10,712 nucleotides of DNA, taken from contig CADBQV010000136.1 in NCBI GenBank assembly GCA_902796895.1, forward strand, positions 1-10,712, in the 5' to 3' direction. The stretch's first letter is position 1; each line of letters starts with the position of its first letter. Below are positions 1 to 7,054 of the stretch, one piece after another. Under the pieces are notes generated by a model that was not told where the DNA came from, did not search any database, and saw nothing but the letters and a program-made list of their open reading frames with translations. Position numbers and translations under genes: made by a program. This DNA is from an uncultured Erysipelotrichaceae bacterium (GTDB lineage: Bacteria > Bacillota_I > Bacilli_A > Acholeplasmatales > Anaeroplasmataceae).

Positions 1-2288
1 AATGATTCATATCTATTTTTAAATCTAGAATAGCTAGATAAATATCCTGGCATTAAAAAATCAAATATAGACCATAAATCAGCTAAGCCATTTTCAATTG
101 GAGTACCAGTAAGTGCGAAATTAATTTCACTATTTAATGATTTAATAGCTTCACTTTTTTGAGCAAATTGATTTTTAATAAATTGTGCTTCATCAGCTAC
201 TATAAATCTAAATTTATTATTGCCATATAATGCTTGATCACGTCTTAAAGAATCATATGAAGTAATATATAAAGCTTTTTTATTGTTATCAATATTTTTA
301 ATTATTGCCTCACGTTCTTCACTTGAGCCAATAACTAAATTAACATTGGAATTAAATTTCCATTTTTCACATTCATTTTCCCAGTTATATACTAAGCTCA
401 TTGGACATACAATTAAGCTTGGCATATTCTTATTATCACTATCTAAAAATGAGATTATTTCAAATGTTTTACCAAGACCCATATCATCTGCTAAAATACC
501 GCCAAAGCCATATCCTGCAAGTGTAGATAGCCATTTAAAGCCATCTATTTGGTATTCTCTTAAAACATTTTTATATTTTGGAAGTGGTTCATATTTGGCT
601 TTTTTATAATTTTGGATTGATTTAATAATTTTAATTACTTCATCATCCATGCTAACATTTGTATCAATTCCAGATATTAATTTAACAACATAACTTAAAT
701 TACGTTTAATTGGTCTATCTAATTCATTAATAGAAATATTAAAGTTTTCCATGAAATCATCTAATTCTTTCATGTTATCCTCATCTATTTCTAATATAGT
801 ATCATTTTTAAGCTTAATGAATTTTTTCTTTTCATGATATGCTTCAAGCATAGCCTTTAATTCTTCTTTTGATACATCAGATAAATCAAAATTAAAATCA
901 AGTAATCCTACATTATATGTAATATTTACTCTAGCTTTTGTTGATTTTTTAGTTTTAACATTTTTCATATTTTCATCAAAGAATACATTACCAAATGCTT
1001 TAATTGATGAAATATCTGTAGTTAAAAATGAATATTGCTTTTCAATATCCTTTAATATATATTTTCTATCTTCTGTCTTTTTAAAATCATATAATTCTAT
1101 TGTAGAAAAATATCCATCAAGCATTTGTTTAATATATGGACTATTTCTATCAATTTCCTTACATGAAATTTTAGGTGTTAATAATATTGAATCCTTTTGA
1201 TATGTAAAATATGAATTAATTTTTATATCAGGAATAGGGTATTTTTCATAAAATTCATTAGTTATTTCAATTTTATTTTTAATTATTGGAAGTAATTTAG
1301 ATATAAACATATTACTTTCAACATCTATCATTAAATTACCATTTAATCTAAATAAATTATCATATATTTTAGCTTCCATTCTATCTGTATAATGATATGC
1401 ATATATATTTTCATTATCGATAAAATAAGCATTATTAATACCACTTATTAATAGCTTAGAATCATTTGGAGCAACAATTTTTAAATAATTATTGTCCAAT
1501 ACAATTTTAGCTGATGCATCATCTATAATATGACGAAGTGATGGCTTTTCTGAATCATTATCCTTAAATAAGATATCAGAACCATTATATATTTCAAAAA
1601 TATTTAATAAATGTGGTTTTCTTATCTTTAATGTCTTTACAGTATCAGGTGTAATAACACTTAATAAGAAATTATATAATATTTTACTTACATTATCTAA
1701 GCATTCATAAGAATGAATAAATTCTAATTTTTGTCCATATGAATAGAAAATATTATTTTCTGTCATATTAAAAAATTCATTGATGTTTTTAATAACATAA
1801 TCCTTATCAGCACCAATTTTAAGGGATAATTCATAAACATGATTATTCTCTTCAATTACAGGTATTAAATGAATTATTCCATAATATGGATTTGTAATTT
1901 TAATTTCATTAGATAATTTATTTAATATTTCTTTATGCTTACTAGATTGTTTTAATGTTTCATATCTTTTATTTTCTTTTAAATAATATTCATAATCAAT
2001 TACCATTAATGATGCTAAATAAAGTAAAATAATATGAATACATTCATTATTCTTATGAAATTGTAAGCATCCACAATCTTGTCTAATTATTTCATATTTA
2101 AAATTTATTTCAATTTCTAGTTTAGTAGCATGAAAAGCTTCTAAAAATAAGCTTGTAGGCTTTAAAATAAATGAATTTTCATTTTTTTCTATATCAGTAT
2201 ATAAATTATAATTATTTTTAATAATATCAATATATTTTATTAAATTTGAATTTGAATTATACTTAAATAATAGATCACTTAGTCTCAT
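1..2288 (-). CDS. SWIM-domain SNF2-family ATPase/helicase (partial, C-terminus off window)
   Basis: DNA translocase of the bacterial SNF2/RapA-like group (superfamily 2), presumably a cytoplasmic DNA-remodelling ATPase; its substrate cannot be told from sequence. I walked the frame from ATG at 2288 and found no stop, giving 762 visible codons. A SWIM zinc motif (CxC...CxH) is formed by Cys72, Cys74, Cys83 and His85. A long middle region (about 100-560) fits the SNF2-associated region of bacterial homologues but has no motif I can name. The ATPase core starts near LREYQ (576-580), followed by Walker A MGLGKT with Lys607, Walker B DEAQ (699-702) and motif III TGTP (727-730), then the ENGLADLW segment. 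The helicase C-terminal lobe (motifs IV-VI) is beyond the window edge, so intactness is unknown. The start is supported by AGGAGT at 2293-2298. It is divergent from the metal regulator and not obviously linked to it in function. Confidence 0.93.
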   Translation of the reverse strand, partial: MRLSDLLFKYNSNSNLIKYIDIIKNNYNLYTDIEKNENSFILKPTSLFLEAFHATKLEIEINFKYEIIRQDCGCLQFHKNNECIHIILLYLASLMVIDYEYYLKENKRYETLKQSSKHKEILNKLSNEIKITNPYYGIIHLIPVIEENNHVYELSLKIGADKDYVIKNINEFFNMTENNIFYSYGQKLEFIHSYECLDNVSKILYNFLLSVITPDTVKTLKIRKPHLLNIFEIYNGSDILFKDNDSEKPSLRHIIDDASAKIVLDNNYLKIVAPNDSKLLISGINNAYFIDNENIYAYHYTDRMEAKIYDNLFRLNGNLMIDVESNMFISKLLPIIKNKIEITNEFYEKYPIPDIKINSYFTYQKDSILLTPKISCKEIDRNSPYIKQMLDGYFSTIELYDFKKTEDRKYILKDIEKQYSFLTTDISSIKAFGNVFFDENMKNVKTKKSTKARVNITYNVGLLDFNFDLSDVSKEELKAMLEAYHEKKKFIKLKNDTILEIDEDNMKELDDFMENFNISINELDRPIKRNLSYVVKLISGIDTNVSMDDEVIKIIKSIQNYKKAKYEPLPKYKNVLREYQIDGFKWLSTLAGYGFGGILADDMGLGKTFEIISFLDSDNKNMPSLIVCPMSLVYNWENECEKWKFNSNVNLVIGSSEEREAIIKNIDNNKKALYITSYDSLRRDQALYGNNKFRFIVADEAQFIKNQFAQKSEAIKSLNSEINFALTGTPIENGLADLWSIFDFLMPGYLSSYSRFKNRYES

Positions 2289-2322
2289 AAATACTCCTAA
2301 AACAAAAAATATTACTCATTAA

Positions 2323-2333
2323 ATTTTATCATA
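2323..2333 (-). promoter_or_regulatory. Probable extended -10 promoter of the SNF2 gene
   Basis: Read on the minus strand this is TATGATAAAAT. It gives a -10 of TAAAAT (2323-2328) with a TG extension one base upstream (2330-2331). The -35 position 17 bases further up is only A/T-rich (TATTTT), so the call rests on the extended -10. Transcription would start near 2316, leaving a leader of under 30 nt with the ribosome binding site at 2293-2298. The overlapping TATGAT (2328-2333) is an alternative -10. Confidence 0.45.
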
Positions 2334-2385
2334 TTTTAAAAGAAAAAAATATAGAAATTTATTATAATTTTTATTAAAAAAACGC

Positions 2386-2414
2386 TTTTAAAACAAATAC
2401 ATAATTGATATAAT
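2386..2414 (+). promoter_or_regulatory. Probable sigma-A promoter of the DtxR-family gene
   Basis: A perfect TATAAT (2409-2414) is preceded by TG at 2406-2407, making an extended -10 (TGATATAAT). The best -35 is TTTAAA (2387-2392, 16-base spacer) or TTTTAA (2386-2391, 17-base spacer), both weak. The start point would be near 2421, giving a leader of about 32 nt that contains a palindrome and the ribosome binding site GAGGTGG (2443-2449). Confidence 0.65.
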
Positions 2415-2425
2415 AAAAATAAAGA

Positions 2426-2435
2426 TACAATTGTA
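2426..2435. promoter_or_regulatory. Palindrome TACAATTGTA, candidate operator
   Basis: A perfect 10-bp palindrome lies immediately downstream of the predicted start point (about +6 to +15) of the DtxR-family gene. A bound repressor there would block promoter clearance, so autoregulation is possible. It does not match the classic DtxR or B. subtilis MntR operator consensus as I know them, and short palindromes are common in A/T-rich DNA, so this is tentative. Confidence 0.3.
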
Positions 2436-2452
2436 AATGAACGAGGTGGAAT

Positions 2453-2830
2453 ATGGCAGTTTTAGAATCAGGCGAAAATTATCTTGAAGCCATATTAATG
2501 GCATCTAATGTAAAAAAGGATGTTCATGCTATAGATATTGTTAATATGCTTAATTTTTCAAAGCCAAGTGTTTCTGTAATGCTTAAAAAATTAAGAGATG
2601 ATGGTTATATTGAAATAGATGATAATCAACACTTACATTTAACAAAAAAAGGATTAGCTATAGCAAAAAAAATATATGAACGTCATAAAATATTAACTAA
2701 GATATTAATAGCTATTGGTGTAGATGAGGATGTTGCTGAAGATGATGCATGTAAAATAGAACATGATTTATGTGATGAAACATTTGAAGCAATAAAGAAT
2801 TATTATAATTCTAAAATGAAAAATGATTAA
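2453..2830 (+). CDS. DtxR/MntR-family metal-dependent transcriptional repressor
   Basis: A 125-residue DNA-binding regulator that would repress iron or manganese uptake genes when loaded with divalent metal. The winged helix-turn-helix spans about 24-64 (recognition region SKPSVSVMLKKLRDDGYI). The dimerisation and metal-binding helices follow (about 66-120, with ERHKIL and ACKIEHDLCDE). By family alignment the metal ligands fall at Asn9, Glu12, His78, Cys100, Glu103 and His104. The Cys at 100 matches DtxR (iron type) rather than the Glu of Bacillus MntR, while Asn9 replaces MntR Asp8 and DtxR Met10. There is no SH3-like third domain; this short form is common in Clostridia-type relatives. The start is set by GAGGTGG at 2443-2449. 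No transporter gene lies beside it in the window, so the regulated genes and the metal (Fe or Mn) are unknown. It is transcribed alone and ends at a terminator. Confidence 0.93.
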   Translation: MAVLESGENYLEAILMASNVKKDVHAIDIVNMLNFSKPSVSVMLKKLRDDGYIEIDDNQHLHLTKKGLAIAKKIYERHKILTKILIAIGVDEDVAEDDACKIEHDLCDETFEAIKNYYNSKMKND

Positions 2831-2839
2831 TTAAAAAAT

Positions 2840-2874
2840 AAAAGTGATTGTGAGATTTTTCACAATCACTTTTT
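2840..2874. terminator. Bidirectional intrinsic terminator
   Basis: A perfect 14-bp inverted repeat (2840-2853 with 2860-2873, core AAGTGATTGTGA) has a 6-base loop. On the plus strand it runs into a T-tract (2870-2874) and ends the regulator gene 10 nt after its stop. On the minus strand it begins 8 nt after the hom stop and is followed by a T-rich run (complement of 2834-2839). It therefore probably serves both convergent genes. Confidence 0.9.
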
Positions 2875-2880
2875 CATTTA

Positions 2881-3972
2881 TTATAAGCTTAATAATCTAG
2901 CATAGAATTTTGCAGCTTGAAGTTGTTCATCTGTTAAATTAGCTTCAATAGATATTTTATCTGTTCTATCAACTACAAAATATGTGCCCTTATTAACTTT
3001 ATTTTCATTAACAATTAATTTATTTTCATTCTTATAATCAATATAGCTTCTATTTTCAATTATAGATACTAAATCAGAAACTATTGCAGTTGCAGTAGGA
3101 ATTGATCCTGCACCTTTACCATAGAATTCAAGTGTACCATTTGTAGAGCCTGTAAATAATACTGCATTAAATTCATTTTTAACTGCTGATAGAGGATGAC
3201 CAATAGGTACCATAGTAGGTTCTACTCTAATTGATACATTATTACCTTCCTTATGGCTTGAAGCTACAAGCTTTAGGATATAACCTCTTTTTCTAATATC
3301 TGCAAGAATTTCTCTTGTAACACCACTAATACCATAATGATATATATCATCATTTGAAATATTACCTTTATAAGCTAAAGAGGATAAGATATTGATTTTT
3401 CTTACTAAATCTAAGCCTTCTAAATCTGCAGTAGGGTTAGCTTCTGCAAAACCATTTTTCTTAGCTAATGATAATGCTTCATCAAATGTTAAGCCTTCAT
3501 CATCCATCTTAGTTAAGATATAGTTTGTTGTACCATTTAAAATACCAAAGATATCATTAACATCATTTACCTTAATATTATCAATTAAAGGTCTAATTAC
3601 TGGAATTCCTCCACCACATGATGCTTCAAAGCAAAATGAGCAATTATTCTCATGTGCAAGATTAATGAATTCCTCTAAGTGCATTGATACTACTTCTTTA
3701 TTAGCAGTAATTACACTTTTTCCTTTTTTAAGACAGCTTGTAATTACTTGATAAGGTAAGTCATGACCACCAAGTACTTCAATTACTGCATCAATTTCAT
3801 CATCGAATATGATATCATTAACATCAGTAACAAGCTTTTCTCCTAATTGATCTTTCTTTTGAGGAAGGTCAAATACCTTCTTCATTTCTAAATTATATTT
3901 TTCTTTAATATTGTCTACAAGTGTATATACACCTCTACCAATTGTTCCATATCCAAATAATCCAAGTTTCAT
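2881..3972 (-). CDS. hom: Homoserine dehydrogenase, without a complete ACT domain
   Basis: Reduces aspartate semialdehyde to homoserine with NAD(P)H, the branch point toward threonine and methionine. The Rossmann fingerprint GYGTIGRG is at 7-14, followed by VITANKE (87-93), SCGGGIP (118-124) and GILNGTTNYIL (143-153). The signature ending in DLEGLDLVRK (183-192) holds Glu177, Asp183, Asp188 and Lys192, which correspond to yeast Glu208, Asp214, Asp219 and Lys223. GKGAGSIPTATA is at 285-296. At 363 residues it is short beside the roughly 430-residue Bacillus type, whose C-terminal ACT domain mediates feedback control. The tail after about 310 contains TYFVVDRTD, which resembles a first ACT strand, then ends directly before a terminator. 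The start is supported by AAGGAG at 3982-3987. No aspartokinase, thrB or thrC is adjacent; it has its own promoter and terminator. Confidence 0.95.
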   Translation of the reverse strand: MKLGLFGYGTIGRGVYTLVDNIKEKYNLEMKKVFDLPQKKDQLGEKLVTDVNDIIFDDEIDAVIEVLGGHDLPYQVITSCLKKGKSVITANKEVVSMHLEEFINLAHENNCSFCFEASCGGGIPVIRPLIDNIKVNDVNDIFGILNGTTNYILTKMDDEGLTFDEALSLAKKNGFAEANPTADLEGLDLVRKINILSSLAYKGNISNDDIYHYGISGVTREILADIRKRGYILKLVASSHKEGNNVSIRVEPTMVPIGHPLSAVKNEFNAVLFTGSTNGTLEFYGKGAGSIPTATAIVSDLVSIIENRSYIDYKNENKLIVNENKVNKGTYFVVDRTDKISIEANLTDEQLQAAKFYARLLSL

Positions 3973-4005
3973 AATTTACAACTCCTTAATTAAAAATACT
4001 CTTAT

Positions 4006-4034
4006 ATTCTATCAAATGATAATTGTTTTTTCAA
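4006..4034 (-). promoter_or_regulatory. Sigma-A promoter of hom
   Basis: On the minus strand, TTGAAA (4029-4034) and TAGAAT (4006-4011) are separated by exactly 17 bases. A TG extension sits one base upstream of the -10 (TGATAGAAT). Transcription would start near 3999, leaving a short leader with AAGGAG at 3982-3987. This makes hom a separate unit from the upstream arg operon, which is closed off by its own terminator. Confidence 0.8.
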
Positions 4035-4068
4035 GAAAAACAATTGTATTTTTACGAAAAACTTTTTT
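4021..4068. repeat. Inverted repeat and A/T-tract array upstream of hom
   Basis: A perfect 10-bp inverted repeat (AATTGTTTTT at 4021-4030 with AAAAACAATT at 4036-4045) overlaps the hom -35 element. Further homopolymer runs follow at 4049-4053 (T), 4057-4061 (A) and 4063-4068 (T). The nearby sequence ACAATTGT (4040-4047) repeats the core of the palindrome at 2426-2435. The tracts sit where an UP element or intrinsic bend would act on the hom promoter. The hairpin lacks G/C strength, so I do not call it a terminator. Confidence 0.5.
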
Positions 4069-4070
4069 GT

Positions 4071-4096
4071 TAAAAAAATAAAGCACCGAAGTGCTT
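4071..4096 (-). terminator. Intrinsic terminator of the arg operon (UUCG loop)
   Basis: Read on the minus strand, AAGCAC-TTCG-GTGCTT forms a 6-bp stem with the very stable C(UUCG)G tetraloop (4081-4096). A T-run (complement of 4071-4080, seven consecutive Ts) follows directly. It begins 5 nt after the argF stop, so argF is the last gene of the operon and hom is transcribed separately. Confidence 0.93.
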
Positions 4097-4101
4097 ATAT
4101 T

Positions 4102-5013
4102 TTAGTCTTTCATTAGCATAACCATTACAGCTTTTTGAGCATGTAATCTATTTTCTGCTTCATCAAATATTTCATTTGCATGTTCTTCAAATACATCAGC
4201 TGTAATTTCTTCTCCTCTATGTGCAGGTAAGCAATGTTGAACCATACAACCTTCATTTGCTACAGCTAATAATTCTTTATTAACTTGGTATACACCACCA
4301 AATGCTTTCTTTCTAATTTCAGCTTCAGATTCTTCACCCATTGATGCCCATACATCTGTAAATATTACATCTGCACCCTTTGCAGCTACAAATGGATCAT
4401 TAGTCATTTCAAACATATTTGGATAATCTTTTGTAAATTCTTGAATATGCTTACATATTTCATATCCTTTTGGTGATGCTATTGATACTTTCATACCAAG
4501 CTTTAAGCATCCAACAATAATTGAATTTGCCATATTATTTCCATCACCAATAAATGTTGCCTTTAAGCCTTCAAAAGCACCTTTATATTCTCTTATTGTC
4601 ATTAAGTCAGCTAATACTTGACATGGATGGCAATAATCAGTTAAAGCATTAATAACTGGAATTGAACCAAAGTTAGCTAAATCTTCAACTTCTTTTTGCT
4701 TATATGTTCTAATCATTATTCCATCTAGGTATCTTGATAGTACTCTTGCAGTATCTTCAACTGGTTCACCACGACCAATTTGTAAGTCTCTTGATGATAA
4801 GAATAATGCTTCACCACCAAGTTCATACATACCTACTTCAAAAGATACTCTTGTTCTTGTTGATGATTTTTGGAAAATCATACCAAGCTTTTTACCTTTT
4901 AAAAGGTGATGTTCAATTTTATTATTTCTTTGAAATTTTAATTGATCAGCTAAATTTAAAATATCTAATATTTCTTTTTTAGATAATTCTTCTAATGTTA
5001 ATAAATGTTTCAT
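4102..5013 (-). CDS. argF: Ornithine carbamoyltransferase
   Basis: Cytoplasmic enzyme joining carbamoyl phosphate and ornithine to give citrulline. The carbamoyl-phosphate loop STRTR is at 51-55, with HPCQ at 129-132, IGDGNN at 155-160, the ornithine-binding DVWASMG at 220-226 and the catalytic HCLP at 260-263. The length of 303 residues is normal for the family. The SMG and HCLP motifs mark it as an ornithine rather than an aspartate carbamoyltransferase. A catabolic ArcB role is unlikely because it sits last in a biosynthetic operon. Its start codon overlaps the argD stop by one base (TAATG), with a consensus AAGGAGG inside the end of argD, which suggests translational coupling. A terminator follows its stop. 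Confidence 0.97.
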   Translation of the reverse strand: MKHLLTLEELSKKEILDILNLADQLKFQRNNKIEHHLLKGKKLGMIFQKSSTRTRVSFEVGMYELGGEALFLSSRDLQIGRGEPVEDTARVLSRYLDGIMIRTYKQKEVEDLANFGSIPVINALTDYCHPCQVLADLMTIREYKGAFEGLKATFIGDGNNMANSIIVGCLKLGMKVSIASPKGYEICKHIQEFTKDYPNMFEMTNDPFVAAKGADVIFTDVWASMGEESEAEIRKKAFGGVYQVNKELLAVANEGCMVQHCLPAHRGEEITADVFEEHANEIFDEAENRLHAQKAVMVMLMKD

Positions 5014-6185
5014 TATTTAGCCTCCTTAACACTTTTTATAAGTAAATCTAGTCCTAAATTTAATTCCTCTTCTGTAATAGTTAGTGGAGGAAGTAATCTT
5101 ACTTTTTGTTTAGCAGTAAGCATAATTACACCATTTTTAATACCTTTTCCTACAACATCTGCAGCTTTAATATTTTCATCTAATGTAATACCAACCATTA
5201 ATCCTTTACCAGAAATAGATTTAATTTCAGGTACATCCTTTAATCTATTTTCAATTAATTTTCTCATGTCTTTAACATGATTTAATAATTTATCATCAAT
5301 TCTTTTAATAATAGTATATGCTGCAGCAGCACAAATTGGGTTTCCACCAAATGTTGTTGCATGTTGACCGAATCCTAAAGTTTTTTCAGTCTTTTCGCTA
5401 AATAATATTGCAGCAAAAGGAAGTCCACCAGCAATTGCTTTAGCTGTAGTAACAATATCAGGGTTAACTCCATATTCCATATAGCTATATAAATAACCAC
5501 ATCTACCATTACCAGTTTGTACTTCATCAACAATAAATACTAAATCTTTTTCTTTACAAACTTTTGCAATATGTAAAATGAATTCTTTATCAAGTGGCAT
5601 TACTCCACCTTCACCTTGTACTGTTTCAATCATAATAGCACAAGTTTTTTCATTAATTGCTTTATCTAATAGTTCTATATCATTTGCTGGAGTATGCTTA
5701 AATCCTTCAGTAAATGGGAAGAAATATTGATGAAAAACATCTTGTCCTGTTGCTGATAATGTTGTAATTGTTCTTCCATGGAATGAATTAACTAAGGTAA
5801 TTATTTCATGTCTTCCAAGTCCATATTTATCAAATGAATATTTTCTTGCTGCTTTAATAGCACATTCATTAGCTTCAGCACCTGAATTAGCAAAGAAAAC
5901 TTTTTTCATTCCTGTCTTTTCACATAAAAGCTTTGCAAGTTCAACTTGTGGCTTACTATAATATAAATTTGATGTATGTTGTAATGTATGAGCTTGCTTA
6001 CATACAGCATCAACCCATTCTTTATCACAAATACCAAATGAATTAGTACCAATACCTGATGAAAAATCTACATATTCTTTTCCATTTTCATCAACTAATA
6101 TTGAACCATGACCACTAGTTAATACAACATCAAATCTTTTATATGTATTTAATATATATTCTTTATCTTCTTTTATATAGTCCAT
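5013..6185 (-). CDS. argD: Acetylornithine aminotransferase
   Basis: PLP-dependent class III aminotransferase that converts N-acetylglutamate semialdehyde and glutamate to N-acetylornithine and 2-oxoglutarate. The phosphate-binding NSGAEAN is at 100-106, SFHGR at 134-138, VQGEGGV at 189-195 and IVDEVQTGNGR at 218-228 (Asp220 for the pyridine nitrogen). TTAKAIAGG at 246-254 holds the Schiff-base Lys249. The length of 390 residues is typical. Related 4-aminobutyrate or succinylornithine transaminases share this fold, but the operon decides the role. The start at 6185 has AGGAG (6195-6199), which overlaps the argB stop TAG, leaving a 12-nt gap between the genes. Some family members also act on N-succinyl-diaminopimelate in lysine synthesis; nothing here shows that. 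Confidence 0.96.
   Translation of the reverse strand: MDYIKEDKEYILNTYKRFDVVLTSGHGSILVDENGKEYVDFSSGIGTNSFGICDKEWVDAVCKQAHTLQHTSNLYYSKPQVELAKLLCEKTGMKKVFFANSGAEANECAIKAARKYSFDKYGLGRHEIITLVNSFHGRTITTLSATGQDVFHQYFFPFTEGFKHTPANDIELLDKAINEKTCAIMIETVQGEGGVMPLDKEFILHIAKVCKEKDLVFIVDEVQTGNGRCGYLYSYMEYGVNPDIVTTAKAIAGGLPFAAILFSEKTEKTLGFGQHATTFGGNPICAAAAYTIIKRIDDKLLNHVKDMRKLIENRLKDVPEIKSISGKGLMVGITLDENIKAADVVGKGIKNGVIMLTAKQKVRLLPPLTITEEELNLGLDLLIKSVKEAK
5021..5027 (-). promoter_or_regulatory. Consensus ribosome binding site of argF inside argD
   Basis: AAGGAGG on the minus strand, 7 nt from the argF ATG and lying within the last codons of argD. It fixes the argF start at 5013 and is the strongest such site in the operon, consistent with efficient initiation at the last gene. 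Confidence 0.88.
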
Positions 6186-6197
6186 ATTATTTGACTC

Positions 6198-7046
6198 CTA
6201 TCTAAATTCTGTTCCTACACCTTCATCAGTTAATACTTCAATTAAAATTGAATGTGGAACTCTACCATCTATAATAACAACATTTTTAACGCCACGTCTA
6301 ATTGCTTCAACACAACATTGAACCTTAGGAATCATACCACCATCGATTATTCCTTTTTGTTCTAATTGCTTTAATTCAGATACATTTATAGTCTTCATTA
6401 ATGATGTAGGATCATTTTTATCTTTTAATACACCCTTAATATCAGTCATTGAAATGAATTTTTCTGCATCTAATGCTCCTGCAATTCTAGCTGCAGCAGT
6501 ATCGGCATTAATATTATATACATTACCATTTTTATCATATCCAATTGTAGATATAACAGGAATATATCCCATATCTAGTGCATCTAATATTACATCAGTA
6601 TTAATATTAGTGATTTGACCAACAAATCCCAAATCAGTATTGATTGGTTCTGCTTCAATCATTGATGCATCTAAGCCAGATAAGCCAATTGCTTGTCCAC
6701 CTGCTAAATTTAATTGCTTAACTAAGTTTTTATTAATTTTACCTGCTAAAACCTCAGTTACAACATCAATTGTTTCACTATCTGTAACTCTTAGGCCATT
6801 AACAAATTTAGATTCTTTGCCAATAGCCTTTAATCCTTTTGATATTTCAGGTCCACCACCATGAACAAGTACAACCTTCATACCTAGTGAATTAAGCATT
6901 ACAACATCTTCCATAACTAATGCTTTTAAGTTTTCATCAATCATGGCATTTCCACCGTATTTAATAACCATTATTTTATCTTTATATTTTAAAATATAAG
7001 GTAATGCTTCTGATAATATTTTAGCTCTTTCTTCTAATGTTGTCAT
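6198..7046 (-). CDS. argB: Acetylglutamate kinase, probably arginine-sensitive type
   Basis: Phosphorylates N-acetylglutamate with ATP, the committed step of the cyclic pathway. Amino acid kinase fold: KYGGNAM (29-35, Lys29), the glycine-rich HGGGPEI (62-68), the acetylglutamate-binding region around Arg86, NINADTAA (178-185) and GGMIPKVQ (236-243, Lys241). At 282 residues it is longer than the arginine-insensitive E. coli enzyme (258). It has the N-terminal helix (ERAKILSEALPYILKY, 6-21) and the C-terminal EVLTDEGVGTEF segment found in hexameric, arginine-inhibited kinases, so feedback by arginine is likely (inference). The ATG lies 8 nt after the argJ stop and has only a weak upstream AGAAG about 12 nt away; no better in-frame start keeps the helix. 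Confidence 0.96.
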   Translation of the reverse strand: MTTLEERAKILSEALPYILKYKDKIMVIKYGGNAMIDENLKALVMEDVVMLNSLGMKVVLVHGGGPEISKGLKAIGKESKFVNGLRVTDSETIDVVTEVLAGKINKNLVKQLNLAGGQAIGLSGLDASMIEAEPINTDLGFVGQITNINTDVILDALDMGYIPVISTIGYDKNGNVYNINADTAAARIAGALDAEKFISMTDIKGVLKDKNDPTSLMKTINVSELKQLEQKGIIDGGMIPKVQCCVEAIRRGVKNVVIIDGRVPHSILIEVLTDEGVGTEFR

Positions 7047-7054
7047 ATTTATAA

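Noticed and set aside
283..609. Plus-strand open frame opposite the SNF2 gene
   Set aside because: It lies fully antisense to the conserved ATPase motifs, has no family resemblance, and the minus-strand frame is intact through the same bases.
2386..2393. TTTTAAAA palindrome, also present at 2334-2341, as a regulator operator
   Set aside because: An eight-base A/T palindrome is expected often by chance in this composition. It overlaps the weak -35 without further symmetry.
4021..4045. Hairpin upstream of hom as a second terminator or riboswitch
   Set aside because: The stem is almost all A/T and overlaps the -35 of a good promoter. It would not be in the hom transcript, and the true terminator is at 4071-4096.
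4734..5280. Plus-strand open frames opposite argF and the end of argD
   Set aside because: They are antisense to conserved argF and argD coding sequence, hydrophobic and low-complexity as expected from reversed A/T-rich genes, and have no supporting ribosome binding site or promoter.
6640..6864. Plus-strand open frame opposite argB
   Set aside because: Shadow of the argB substrate-binding region; no independent evidence.
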